DNA of 20,686 nt. Source: an uncultured Acidimicrobiaceae bacterium (GTDB taxonomy: Bacteria; Actinomycetota; Acidimicrobiia; Acidimicrobiales; Ilumatobacteraceae). A program made the position numbers and the translations under genes. Below the pieces are notes generated by a model. It made no database searches, was not told the origin of the DNA, and was given only the letters and a program-made list of their open reading frames with translations. Shown piece by piece: positions 14,355-20,590 of the stretch. Location of the stretch: NCBI GenBank assembly GCA_903904615.1, contig CAIVDG010000014.1:1-20686 (forward strand), given 5' to 3'. Positions within the stretch are counted from its first letter, which is position 1. Every line of letters begins with the position of its first letter.

Positions 14355-15133
14355 CGTGAACGAACCTCCTGCGCGATGACTTCAAAGATTCCCGCAAGCG
14401 TCTCGTCGCCCACTTTGTTCCAGCCGTTTTCATCAATTGTGGCCACAATGGGATACACACCACGGAGAGCGTCTGGTCCACCGGTTGCAGAATCTGCGTC
14501 TGCGGCTTCCCACAATGAACGACATGCCAAAGTAATTGCGTCGTTGGCCGACAAATCCGATTTCCATCCGACTTTGACAACAGTTCCAGCGTGCATGCTT
14601 CCGCTACCAATAGCGACGTACTCGCGCTCTTCGTAGCGTCCACCAGTGGCGTCGTAATCCCATAGTCGTCCTTGGGAAGCCAAAAGATCGAAGCCAGCGA
14701 AGAGTGGCATAACCACCATTCCTTGCATTGCCGCCGGAAGGTTGTTGCGCACCATGGAAGACAACTGATTGGCCTTGCCTTCGAGTGAAAGGGATCGGCC
14801 TTCCATTTTTTCGTAGTGCTCTAACTGCAGTGCGAACAGTTTGATCATTTCCATTGCTGGACCCGCTGCACCAGAAATGGCGACGGCGCTATGGCGATCT
14901 GTCTGCACAACTTTTTCCATACCGCGATGGCTAATCCAGTTACCAGATGTTGCACGACGGTCACCGGCGATGAGCACTCCGTTTGAGTAACGCAACGCAA
15001 CACACGTAGTGGCATGCGGGACGCCAAGCGCTTCACTCCACTGGGACATGTCGGGCGACAGTCCCACTCGACGCACTAGCTCTAAAAAGTTTGCACCTGG
15101 ATCATTCGACGCAGAAAACACCGGCATGGTCAT
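14351..15133 (-). CDS. prcB: proteasome beta subunit PrcB (catalytic)
   Basis: The 260-residue precursor of the protease subunit has a 41-residue propeptide followed by the mature start TTCVALRY. Catalytic Thr42 becomes Thr1 after self-cleavage; Asp17 (in AGDRRAT) and Lys33 (in HRGMEKV) of the mature numbering are both present. Late GSGSMHA is the usual beta-subunit segment. The residue before the cleavage point is Ala rather than the common Gly. GGTGAG six bases before the ATG at 15133 supports that start; an ATG two codons later is the alternative. It lies three bases after pup and overlaps prcA by four. Confidence 0.96.
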   Translation of the reverse strand: MTMPVFSASNDPGANFLELVRRVGLSPDMSQWSEALGVPHATTCVALRYSNGVLIAGDRRATSGNWISHRGMEKVVQTDRHSAVAISGAAGPAMEMIKLFALQLEHYEKMEGRSLSLEGKANQLSSMVRNNLPAAMQGMVVMPLFAGFDLLASQGRLWDYDATGGRYEEREYVAIGSGSMHAGTVVKVGWKSDLSANDAITLACRSLWEAADADSATGGPDALRGVYPIVATIDENGWNKVGDETLAGIFEVIAQEVRSR

Positions 15134-15136
15134 GAA

Positions 15137-15334
15137 CTACTCACCACCCTTTTGAACGTAGTTCTTCACGAACTCTTCAGCATTCGACTCGAGAACTTCG
15201 TCAATCTCATCAAGCAAGTCATCAATGTCTGACTTCAGTTTCTCGGAAGCCTCCGAGCCAGAGGCTTGAACCTCTTCGGAAGGGGCAGTCTGTTCTGACC
15301 CAGTGGACTTCTGCTGACGAATCCGTTCCTGCAT
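15137..15334 (-). CDS. pup: prokaryotic ubiquitin-like protein Pup
   Basis: The 65-residue, acidic, mostly disordered protein is covalently attached to proteins as a degradation tag. It starts MQERIRQQKSTGSEQT, has the Arc-binding helical region (EKLKSDIDDLLDEIDEVLESNAEEFVKNYV) and ends in QKGGE. The final Glu is encoded directly (codon GAG before TAG), whereas mycobacterial Pup ends in Gln and must be deamidated by Dop. Here PafA could use Pup as made. It lies 35 bases after dop with its own TACCGT element seven bases before the ATG, and three bases before prcB. Confidence 0.96.
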   Translation of the reverse strand: MQERIRQQKSTGSEQTAPSEEVQASGSEASEKLKSDIDDLLDEIDEVLESNAEEFVKNYVQKGGE

Positions 15335-15341
15335 GGTCCCT

Positions 15342-15347
15342 ACGGTA
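15342..15347 (-). promoter_or_regulatory. -10 element TACCGT for pup, leaderless type, with adjoining palindrome
   Basis: On the reverse strand TACCGT is followed by seven bases (agggacc) and the pup ATG. The palindrome ACAGA-GG-TCTGT (15347-15358) abuts its upstream edge and could be an operator. This would allow pup-prcB-prcA-pafA to be transcribed separately from arc-dop. The AGGGA could also be a close ribosome site. Confidence 0.42.
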
Positions 15348-15369
15348 CAGAGGTCTGTGGCGGGTTGCG

Positions 15370-16887
15370 CTACCAGCCTGGGTCGTCCGCCACAGGCTCT
15401 ACGGCATCATGCCCTAGCGCATCAAGCAACGCGGTAACGCTTTCGCAAGAATTGAGTAACGCCGCTACATGGGATTGGGTTCCCTTGAATGGGTCCATCA
15501 TGGGTACCCGCTGTAGAAGTGGTCCTCCAATGTCGAACACCATGCTGTCCCAGTTCGCCGAGGAAACATCGTGTGGCCACTTTCGTATGCATTCACCGCG
15601 AAAAAATGCGCGCGTGTCGGCAGGTGGTTCGGTCATTGCTCTACGTGCGTCATCGTGCGTGACGCGCGTAGCGAGAGACATGCGATACGCCAAGCAACGT
15701 TCCCTATTCATGTCGTGGTACTGAAGGTCGATTGCACGTAGGCGTTCTAAGGGAATGTTCTCGGAATGCCGCGCCATCATTCCGTCGATGACGCGCTTCT
15801 TTGCAACCCAATCAATAATGTGTGCAGCCTTCTCGGGTTGTGATGTCAATGCATTGAGAACGGTTTCCCACAGCGAGAGAATCTCTGCTCCATCTCCGTT
15901 TGTGGGGTCCATATCCAGTGTGTTGAACCATTTTTGGGTTGAGTTGAACAACTCAATCTGAAGGTCTACTGCAGTGATTTGCTTTCCGCTTTCACAAGTC
16001 ACCACATGCTGTAACGACGGGTCATGGCTGACATGTCGTATTTCTGTCACAGGGTCCACAATTCGCAAATGGTCGGGAAACTTGTTGTCTTCGATGAGAC
16101 CGAGGATCAACGCAGTTGTTCCCACTTTCAAAAATGTGGCGTTCTCCGACATGTTTGCGTCACCAGCAATTACGTGAAGGCGACGCCATCTCTCCGGATC
16201 GCAGTGTGGTTCGTCTCGCGTATTGATAATGGGACGGCGTACCGTGGTTTCTAAACCAACCTCTTCTTCAAAGAAGTCTGCTCGCTGAGACAGTTGAAAC
16301 AGCACATCTGCTTCACCATCGCGAGAACATTCCGTTCCCACCTTCCCTGCGCCTGTGTACACCTGGCGAGTCACAAAATGGCTAGTCAACTGTGCAGCTA
16401 GTCGTCCAAAGGGAACGTCTCGTGACACCAAGTAATTCTCGTGACAGCCATAGCTATTGCCCTTACCGTCGGAATTGTTCTTGTGAAGAACGATCTCGAC
16501 GCCTTCTGGTAGACGAGCGTTCGCTCGCTCCATTGAACTACGAAGAATCTCTTCTCCTGCCCTGTCGTAGAGAACAACATCGGACACGGAACGACATTCA
16601 GGAGTAGAAATCTCTGGGTGGGCATGGTCCACGTAGTACCGAGCCCCATTGGTCAACACGGTGTTGGCCATCAAGACTTCTACTTCTGGATAATCGGCTT
16701 CTGGTCTCCAACCAACTCGTGCATCAAAATCTGGTTGCTCTCCCGTAAAGTCCCACGCCCGCAGTGCGAGTCCTTCGTCGGAATAGGCGTTAACAATCAA
16801 CGATGACGCCATCATTGGGGTGAGATCGGCTCCGCGCACAAAGATTCCGTATTCGGTTTCAATACCGCAGATCTTTGGCGTGGGCAT
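15370..16887 (-). CDS. dop: Pup deamidase/depupylase Dop
   Basis: The 505-residue enzyme is a paralogue of PafA in the same window and removes Pup from conjugates; in species with Gln-ended Pup it also converts the Gln to Glu. Visible are CGIETEYGI with metal-binding Glu10, an additional N-terminal segment (about 18-75, containing the Dop-specific loop region) absent from PafA, YYVDHAHPEISTPE with Asp87 at the catalytic position, NNSDGKGNSYGCHENYL and RPIINTRDEPHCD. All expected active-site residues are intact although the local Pup ends in Glu, so depupylation is its probable role. The ATG lies two bases after the arc stop with no ribosome site, so translation is likely coupled to arc. Confidence 0.95.
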   Translation of the reverse strand: MPTPKICGIETEYGIFVRGADLTPMMASSLIVNAYSDEGLALRAWDFTGEQPDFDARVGWRPEADYPEVEVLMANTVLTNGARYYVDHAHPEISTPECRSVSDVVLYDRAGEEILRSSMERANARLPEGVEIVLHKNNSDGKGNSYGCHENYLVSRDVPFGRLAAQLTSHFVTRQVYTGAGKVGTECSRDGEADVLFQLSQRADFFEEEVGLETTVRRPIINTRDEPHCDPERWRRLHVIAGDANMSENATFLKVGTTALILGLIEDNKFPDHLRIVDPVTEIRHVSHDPSLQHVVTCESGKQITAVDLQIELFNSTQKWFNTLDMDPTNGDGAEILSLWETVLNALTSQPEKAAHIIDWVAKKRVIDGMMARHSENIPLERLRAIDLQYHDMNRERCLAYRMSLATRVTHDDARRAMTEPPADTRAFFRGECIRKWPHDVSSANWDSMVFDIGGPLLQRVPMMDPFKGTQSHVAALLNSCESVTALLDALGHDAVEPVADDPGW

Positions 16888-16889
16888 AG

Positions 16890-18605
16890 TTACAAATACT
16901 GACCAGAGACGGTGCGCTCGATGGCTTTGGCTCCTGTTGGCTCAGAGGAACCGTCGTTCGAATGCACCAATGTGCGGATGAAGACGATGCGCTCTCCTTT
17001 TCGGCCAGAAATACGCGCCCAGTCATCAGGATTTGTGGTGTTGGGAAGATCGTCGTTCTCGTGGAATTCAAGACGGATTGCATCGACAAGGTCGTCGGTG
17101 CACAACCCGCGCGGTCCCCCAGCAAGAATCCGCTTGATGGCAGTTTTCTTAGCGCGTCTCACAATGTTCTCAATCATCGCTCCGCTTGCAAAATCTTTGT
17201 AATACAGAACTTCTTTGTCACCGTTCTGATACGTGACTTCTAAGAACTCATTCTCTTCAACATTCGCGTACATGGAGTCAACTGCCGAGGTCACCATTTC
17301 AGAGATACAAGATTCAACTGACCCGTCATGTTTCTGAATCTCTTTAGCATCGATAGGAATCTCGCTATCGATGTACATGCTCATGATTCTTTGGGCGGAA
17401 TCGCGATTAGGTCGATCGATTTTAATCTTCACATCCAGTCGACCTGGACGAAGAATTGCTGGGTCAATCAGATCTTCTCTGTTGGTTGCACCAATGACAA
17501 TGACGTTTGAGAGACCCTCTACTCCGTCAAGTTCCGCGAGTAGCTGCGGAACAATGGTGGATTCCATGTCGGATGAAACCCCGGTGCCACGAGCCCTGAA
17601 CATTGAATCCATCTCGTCAAAGAACACAATGACCGGCCAGCCCTCTTCACTCTTCTCACGGGCGCGTTGGAAAACAAGACGAATCTGTCGCTCTGTCTCT
17701 CCGACGTACTTGTTCAAAAGTTCAGGTCCTTTGATGTTGATGAAGTACGAACGACCTTTGTCTGCGCCAGTACGTTGTGCGACCTTCTGGGCAAGACTGT
17801 TTGCCACTGCCTTTGCAATGAGTGTCTTTCCGCACCCCGGAGGGCCGTACAGCAAAATTCCCTTGGGTGCTGGAAGGCGGAACTCTCCGAAAAGGTCTTG
17901 ATGAAGAAAAGGAAGTTCTACGGCGTCTGCGATCTGTTCAATTTGTGAGTCAAGGCCGCCAATGTCGCTATAGCGAACATCGGGGACTTCTTCGAGAAGT
18001 AGATCCTCGACCTCAGGCTGGGGCAATCGTTCTAGAAGAATGTTCGCCCGAAGGTCGAGACGGTATGTGTCCCCTGAACGGATGTGAGTACCGCGCAGAA
18101 GGTCACCAAGTTCCACTACTCGGTTTTCATCTCCACGAGTAGACACAATTGCGCGTATCCCGTCTTCAAGAACTTCCACGATGGTGACCACTTCACCCAC
18201 GGTCTCTGATGGACGAACGAGAATGATGTTGAGACTTTCGTTCAGCAGAACTTCAGCACCGCGATGAATCTCTTCAACGTTGATTTCAGGGGTAGCTCGA
18301 ACGCGCATCTTGCGACCACCAGACATGATGTCAAAGGTGCCATCGTCATTGGACTCGAGAAGGACGCCGTATCCAGCTGGTGGAGCAGATAGCTGACTGA
18401 CTTCTTGCTTCAGCGATTCAAGTTGATCGCGCATGTCTCGAACCGCGGTCGTGAGGCGGTCTCGCTGCATCTCAGCCTGAGACAGCTGGCCTTTGGTGGC
18501 GAGTAACTTTTCTTCAAGCTCGCGAGAACGAGCAGGCAGTTCGGACAAGCGCGCACGCAATTGTTCAATCTCGGCGAGAAGTGCATCTCTTTCGATGTCA
18601 GCCAC
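16890..18605 (-). CDS. arc: proteasome-associated AAA ATPase Arc/Mpa
   Basis: The 571-residue ATPase unfolds pupylated proteins and feeds them into the 20S core. Domains in order: an N-terminal coiled coil (about 5-73) that binds Pup, two OB-like beta domains (about 76-190), and the AAA module with Walker A GPPGCGKT (254-261), Walker B VIVFFDE (325-331) and the arginine-finger region PAILRPGRLD. The C-terminus is GQYL, the tail that inserts into pockets of the PrcA ring. The start is a GTG with TAAGGT six bases before it. It is the first gene of the pupylation cluster, divergent from the ferredoxin gene by 159 bases. Confidence 0.96.
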   Translation of the reverse strand: MADIERDALLAEIEQLRARLSELPARSRELEEKLLATKGQLSQAEMQRDRLTTAVRDMRDQLESLKQEVSQLSAPPAGYGVLLESNDDGTFDIMSGGRKMRVRATPEINVEEIHRGAEVLLNESLNIILVRPSETVGEVVTIVEVLEDGIRAIVSTRGDENRVVELGDLLRGTHIRSGDTYRLDLRANILLERLPQPEVEDLLLEEVPDVRYSDIGGLDSQIEQIADAVELPFLHQDLFGEFRLPAPKGILLYGPPGCGKTLIAKAVANSLAQKVAQRTGADKGRSYFINIKGPELLNKYVGETERQIRLVFQRAREKSEEGWPVIVFFDEMDSMFRARGTGVSSDMESTIVPQLLAELDGVEGLSNVIVIGATNREDLIDPAILRPGRLDVKIKIDRPNRDSAQRIMSMYIDSEIPIDAKEIQKHDGSVESCISEMVTSAVDSMYANVEENEFLEVTYQNGDKEVLYYKDFASGAMIENIVRRAKKTAIKRILAGGPRGLCTDDLVDAIRLEFHENDDLPNTTNPDDWARISGRKGERIVFIRTLVHSNDGSSEPTGAKAIERTVSGQYL

Positions 18606-18611
18606 GCCTGA

Positions 18612-18617
18612 ACCTTA
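18612..18617 (-). promoter_or_regulatory. -10 element TAAGGT for the arc-dop proteasome operon, leaderless type
   Basis: On the reverse strand TAAGGT is followed by six bases (tcaggc) and the arc GTG at 18605. The same AAGG could be read as a weak ribosome site, but the spacing matches the other leaderless-type starts in the window. Confidence 0.45.
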
Positions 18618-18690
18618 TTGCCGAAACGTGGGTTCGGCACTCACGGGTGAATAGTGGCGCACGCAACAGGGAGTGCGGGGGGTTCCCGTG

Positions 18691-18696
18691 TAATAT
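18691..18696 (+). promoter_or_regulatory. possible -10 element TAATAT and ATCTCGGG direct repeats upstream of the ferredoxin gene
   Basis: TAATAT lies 68 bases before the ferredoxin ATG and would give a leader of about 60 bases. Two direct copies of ATCTCGGG (18695-18702 and 18710-18717), 15 bases apart, start within it and could bind a regulator. No -35 is clear. The rest of the 159-base intergenic region shows nothing else. Confidence 0.3.
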
Positions 18697-18764
18697 CTCG
18701 GGAGAGCCCATCTCGGGTTCAGGTAAAGACGTCGGTACGGCGTTGTAACGAAGGGACTCCCCAC

Positions 18765-19010
18765 ATGAAGGTATGGATCGACCAGGACTTGTGCACAGGC
18801 GACGGACTCTGCGAAGAAATCGCACCCGACGTGTTCACACTCCTCGATGACGGCCTTGCCTATGTGAAGGAAGGCGACAAAGTGTTCGCTACCGCAAAGG
18901 GAAATGCTCAAGGCGCAGAAGGCCTCGCAAACTTCGCAGACAACCGCATTGATGCTGTTGTTGAATCCGCCGAGGAATGCCCCGGCGAATGCATCTTCAT
19001 CGAACCCTGA
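18765..19010 (+). CDS. small ferredoxin (3Fe-4S or 4Fe-4S, single cluster)
   Basis: The 81-residue protein starts MKVWIDQDLCTGDGLCEEIAP, typical of single-cluster ferredoxins that supply electrons to cytochromes P450 and other oxygenases. The cysteine pattern is Cys10-x5-Cys16 with Asp13 at the central ligand position, then Cys72-Pro and an additional Cys76. Asp at the central position allows a 3Fe-4S cluster or a 4Fe-4S cluster with an Asp ligand. It is somewhat longer than usual between the second and third cysteines (a KEGDKVFATAKGNAQGAEGL stretch). AAGGGA eight bases before the ATG is a good ribosome site. It is divergent from arc and faces trmI with three bases between stops. No redox partner gene is in the window. 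Confidence 0.9.
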   Translation: MKVWIDQDLCTGDGLCEEIAPDVFTLLDDGLAYVKEGDKVFATAKGNAQGAEGLANFADNRIDAVVESAEECPGECIFIEP

Positions 19011-19013
19011 TTA

Positions 19014-19787
19014 TCAGTCGCTACCGATAAAGCGCGCCACAGTCAAGAACGCTGTGTGTGCAACCATGCGATGGTCTGGACGAACTGCCATTCCTTCAAT
19101 GTGCCATGTGCGATGTAGTACCTCTAGCGTTCGCTGGTCAACCCAACCTTTACCGAGTGTCTCTCGTACTTGAACTGCTTGAGTGATCGACGGCGTGTAG
19201 GCAACCATCAGTCCACCGGGAACAAGAATCTTTTCTGCTGTTGGAGTGACTCGCCATGGTTCTGGCAGATCCAGCATCACTCTGTCGAAGGTGCCGTCTG
19301 GAACATCTTCATAACTATCGCCAAGCGTCACGTTGTATCGCTGCAGAGATTCTTCTCCGAGGAACGAGCGAACATTAGAAGTGGCCCGATTGAGGAAGTC
19401 TTCACGTAGTTCGAACCCAGTGATGTGCGCACCCCATCGCAACATGGTCATAGAGAGCGCACCTGATCCGATTCCGGTTTCGAACACGCGAACACCGGGA
19501 TAGATATCGCCCAGCATGCACATGGGTGCAAGGTCTTTTGGATAGATCACTTGGGCACCACGTGGCATTTCAACAACAAAATCTTCCAAGGTGGGGCGCA
19601 GAACTGTGTACTTGGCGCCCTTTGTTGACTCAAGGATTCGACCAGGAACTGTGCCAATCACTGACGTGTGAGGGATGAATCCGGCGTGACTATGGAATTC
19701 GCCTTCATTGTTCAGCGTGACAAGGTAACGACGTTGTTTTGAATCGATGAAGAGGGCTTTCTCGCCCTCCTGAAAAACTGCATTCAC
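19014..19787 (-). CDS. trmI: tRNA (adenine-58-N1)-methyltransferase TrmI
   Basis: The 257-residue SAM-dependent enzyme methylates A58 in the T loop of tRNAs. The N-terminal beta domain (about 1-75) precedes a Rossmann fold with the SAM-binding motif VFETGIGSGALSMTML (about 100-115), the acidic FELRED after strand 2, and the catalytic-region motif DLPEPWRV. It matches actinobacterial TrmI throughout and in length. In mycobacteria trmI is also a close neighbour of the mpa ATPase gene, so the linkage here is conserved synteny. Its ATG overlaps the stop of the 67-aa gene by four bases, so it belongs to the small-membrane-protein unit. Confidence 0.93.
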   Translation of the reverse strand: MNAVFQEGEKALFIDSKQRRYLVTLNNEGEFHSHAGFIPHTSVIGTVPGRILESTKGAKYTVLRPTLEDFVVEMPRGAQVIYPKDLAPMCMLGDIYPGVRVFETGIGSGALSMTMLRWGAHITGFELREDFLNRATSNVRSFLGEESLQRYNVTLGDSYEDVPDGTFDRVMLDLPEPWRVTPTAEKILVPGGLMVAYTPSITQAVQVRETLGKGWVDQRTLEVLHRTWHIEGMAVRPDHRMVAHTAFLTVARFIGSD

Positions 19788-19987
19788 AGTGTTACCTCTT
19801 TATCTTTCACTACGGACACCACGAGAGTCTCGCCACGACGCAATTTCACTTGTTGTGATGACGCACCGAATTTCTTATTGAGCCAACTGAGAACTGCTGC
19901 GATAAGAAGCAATCTTCGAATGAATGGTGTCTTTGCTAAACGACCAAAAAGGAAGCGTTGTGCAACGAACCGAAGAAGAGACGACAC
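19784..19987 (-). CDS. small basic unknown protein (67 aa) coupled to trmI
   Basis: The frame starts at a GTG five bases after the preceding stop and overlaps trmI by four bases. The protein is basic in its first half (RFVAQRFLFGRLAKTPFIRR) followed by a hydrophobic stretch (LLLIAAVLSWLNKKFG) that may be an amphipathic or membrane helix, and a beta-like end (VKLRRGETLVVSVVKDKEV). I recognise no family. It lies in a run of small membrane-related proteins. Tight spacing on both sides and natural composition support it. Confidence 0.6.
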   Translation of the reverse strand: MSSLLRFVAQRFLFGRLAKTPFIRRLLLIAAVLSWLNKKFGASSQQVKLRRGETLVVSVVKDKEVTL

Positions 19988-19992
19988 GTGTC

Positions 19993-20202
19993 TTAGAACC
20001 GACGGAACTCAACGCGCCCACTGCGACGACGACCACTGCGGCGCCCGAACACGTAAGCGAGAAGAACGACCACTGTTGCGATTGCAGAGCCAGCAGCGAT
20101 GAGAGACTGCTTCTTGTCTGTGGCGCGACCTTGAATGTCTGCCTGAAGAGCACGAAACTTGGACTCAAGATCTTCACGTGAAATGTGTGGTGTATCGGAC
20201 AT
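19993..20202 (-). CDS. small single-pass membrane protein with basic C-terminus (69 aa)
   Basis: I start at the ATG at 20202 (MSDTPHISREDLESKFRALQ), which has GGGGGAG four bases upstream, rather than at the in-frame codon at 20298. The protein has a soluble helical N-terminus (about 1-35), one transmembrane helix (SLIAAGSAIATVVVLLAYVFG, about 34-54) and a strongly basic tail GRRSGRRRSGRVEFRRF. The positive tail predicts a cytoplasmic C-terminus. It follows the holin-like gene by one base. Small proteins of this form beside a phage-holin-family protein are familiar in actinobacteria, but their function is unknown. Confidence 0.72.
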   Translation of the reverse strand: MSDTPHISREDLESKFRALQADIQGRATDKKQSLIAAGSAIATVVVLLAYVFGRRSGRRRSGRVEFRRF

Positions 20203-20203
20203 G

Positions 20204-20545
20204 TCACTCCCCCTTTGCAAGGCTTCGTTGAGAAATTCGGCTGAAGGATGCGGCAACAAGCACAGAAACGATGACGAGCGTGATGAGGTAGTGGACAAAC
20301 GACCAGCTTCCGTCTAACGCGGTTCCGCCTAGGTCTTGACTGAGTCGCAAGACGGCCAATGCGAGAAACACCATGGCAAGTCCGAGACACACTGCAGCCA
20401 AAGTTCCGACCGCAACCCATCGGGCGGCGCCTTTCAACGGCTCAATAGTCTCTTGGCGCGCATAGGCCTTCACGGAGTCGACAATGTCGGTTACTTGGTC
20501 GCTCGGCGATGGCCGGCGGCGGAAGCGTGAGGTGGTCTCTGCCAT
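20204..20545 (-). CDS. holin-superfamily-like small membrane protein (DUF1469/Phage_holin_3_6 type)
   Basis: The 113-residue protein has an N-terminal soluble helix (QVTDIVDSVKAYARQETIEPLKGAARW) and two hydrophobic segments (about 44-66 and 84-101), with a basic and Ser-rich end. This is the arrangement of the actinobacterial phage-holin-family/DUF1469 membrane proteins, which despite the name are chromosomal and not lysis genes. The start ATG has TAGAAT nine bases upstream. It heads the unit continuing to the 69-aa and 67-aa proteins and trmI. The family assignment rests on topology and is moderate. Confidence 0.7.
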   Translation of the reverse strand: MAETTSRFRRRPSPSDQVTDIVDSVKAYARQETIEPLKGAARWVAVGTLAAVCLGLAMVFLALAVLRLSQDLGGTALDGSWSFVHYLITLVIVSVLVAASFSRISQRSLAKGE

Positions 20546-20554
20546 GAACCGAGA

Positions 20555-20560
20555 ATTCTA
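20555..20560 (-). promoter_or_regulatory. -10 element TAGAAT for the holin-like/trmI unit
   Basis: TAGAAT on the reverse strand lies nine bases before the ATG at 20545, with no ribosome site between, predicting a very short leader. Confidence 0.4.
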
Positions 20561-20590
20561 CGGCTGATAGGCAGTGTTATCCACAGGTAT

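Noticed and set aside
17371..17901. Plus-strand 176-codon frame opposite the Arc AAA module
   Set aside because: The opposite strand encodes intact Walker A, Walker B and arginine-finger motifs; this frame has a Ser/Arg-biased antisense composition.
19875..20420. Minus-strand 181-codon frame across the small membrane protein genes
   Set aside because: It is rich in Cys, Ser and Arg and overlaps three short genes that have ribosome sites, tight spacing and natural membrane-protein composition.
20204..20545. Prophage lysis gene (holin)
   Set aside because: The topology is holin-superfamily-like but no endolysin, phage structural or integration genes are near, and such proteins are common chromosomal genes in actinobacteria.
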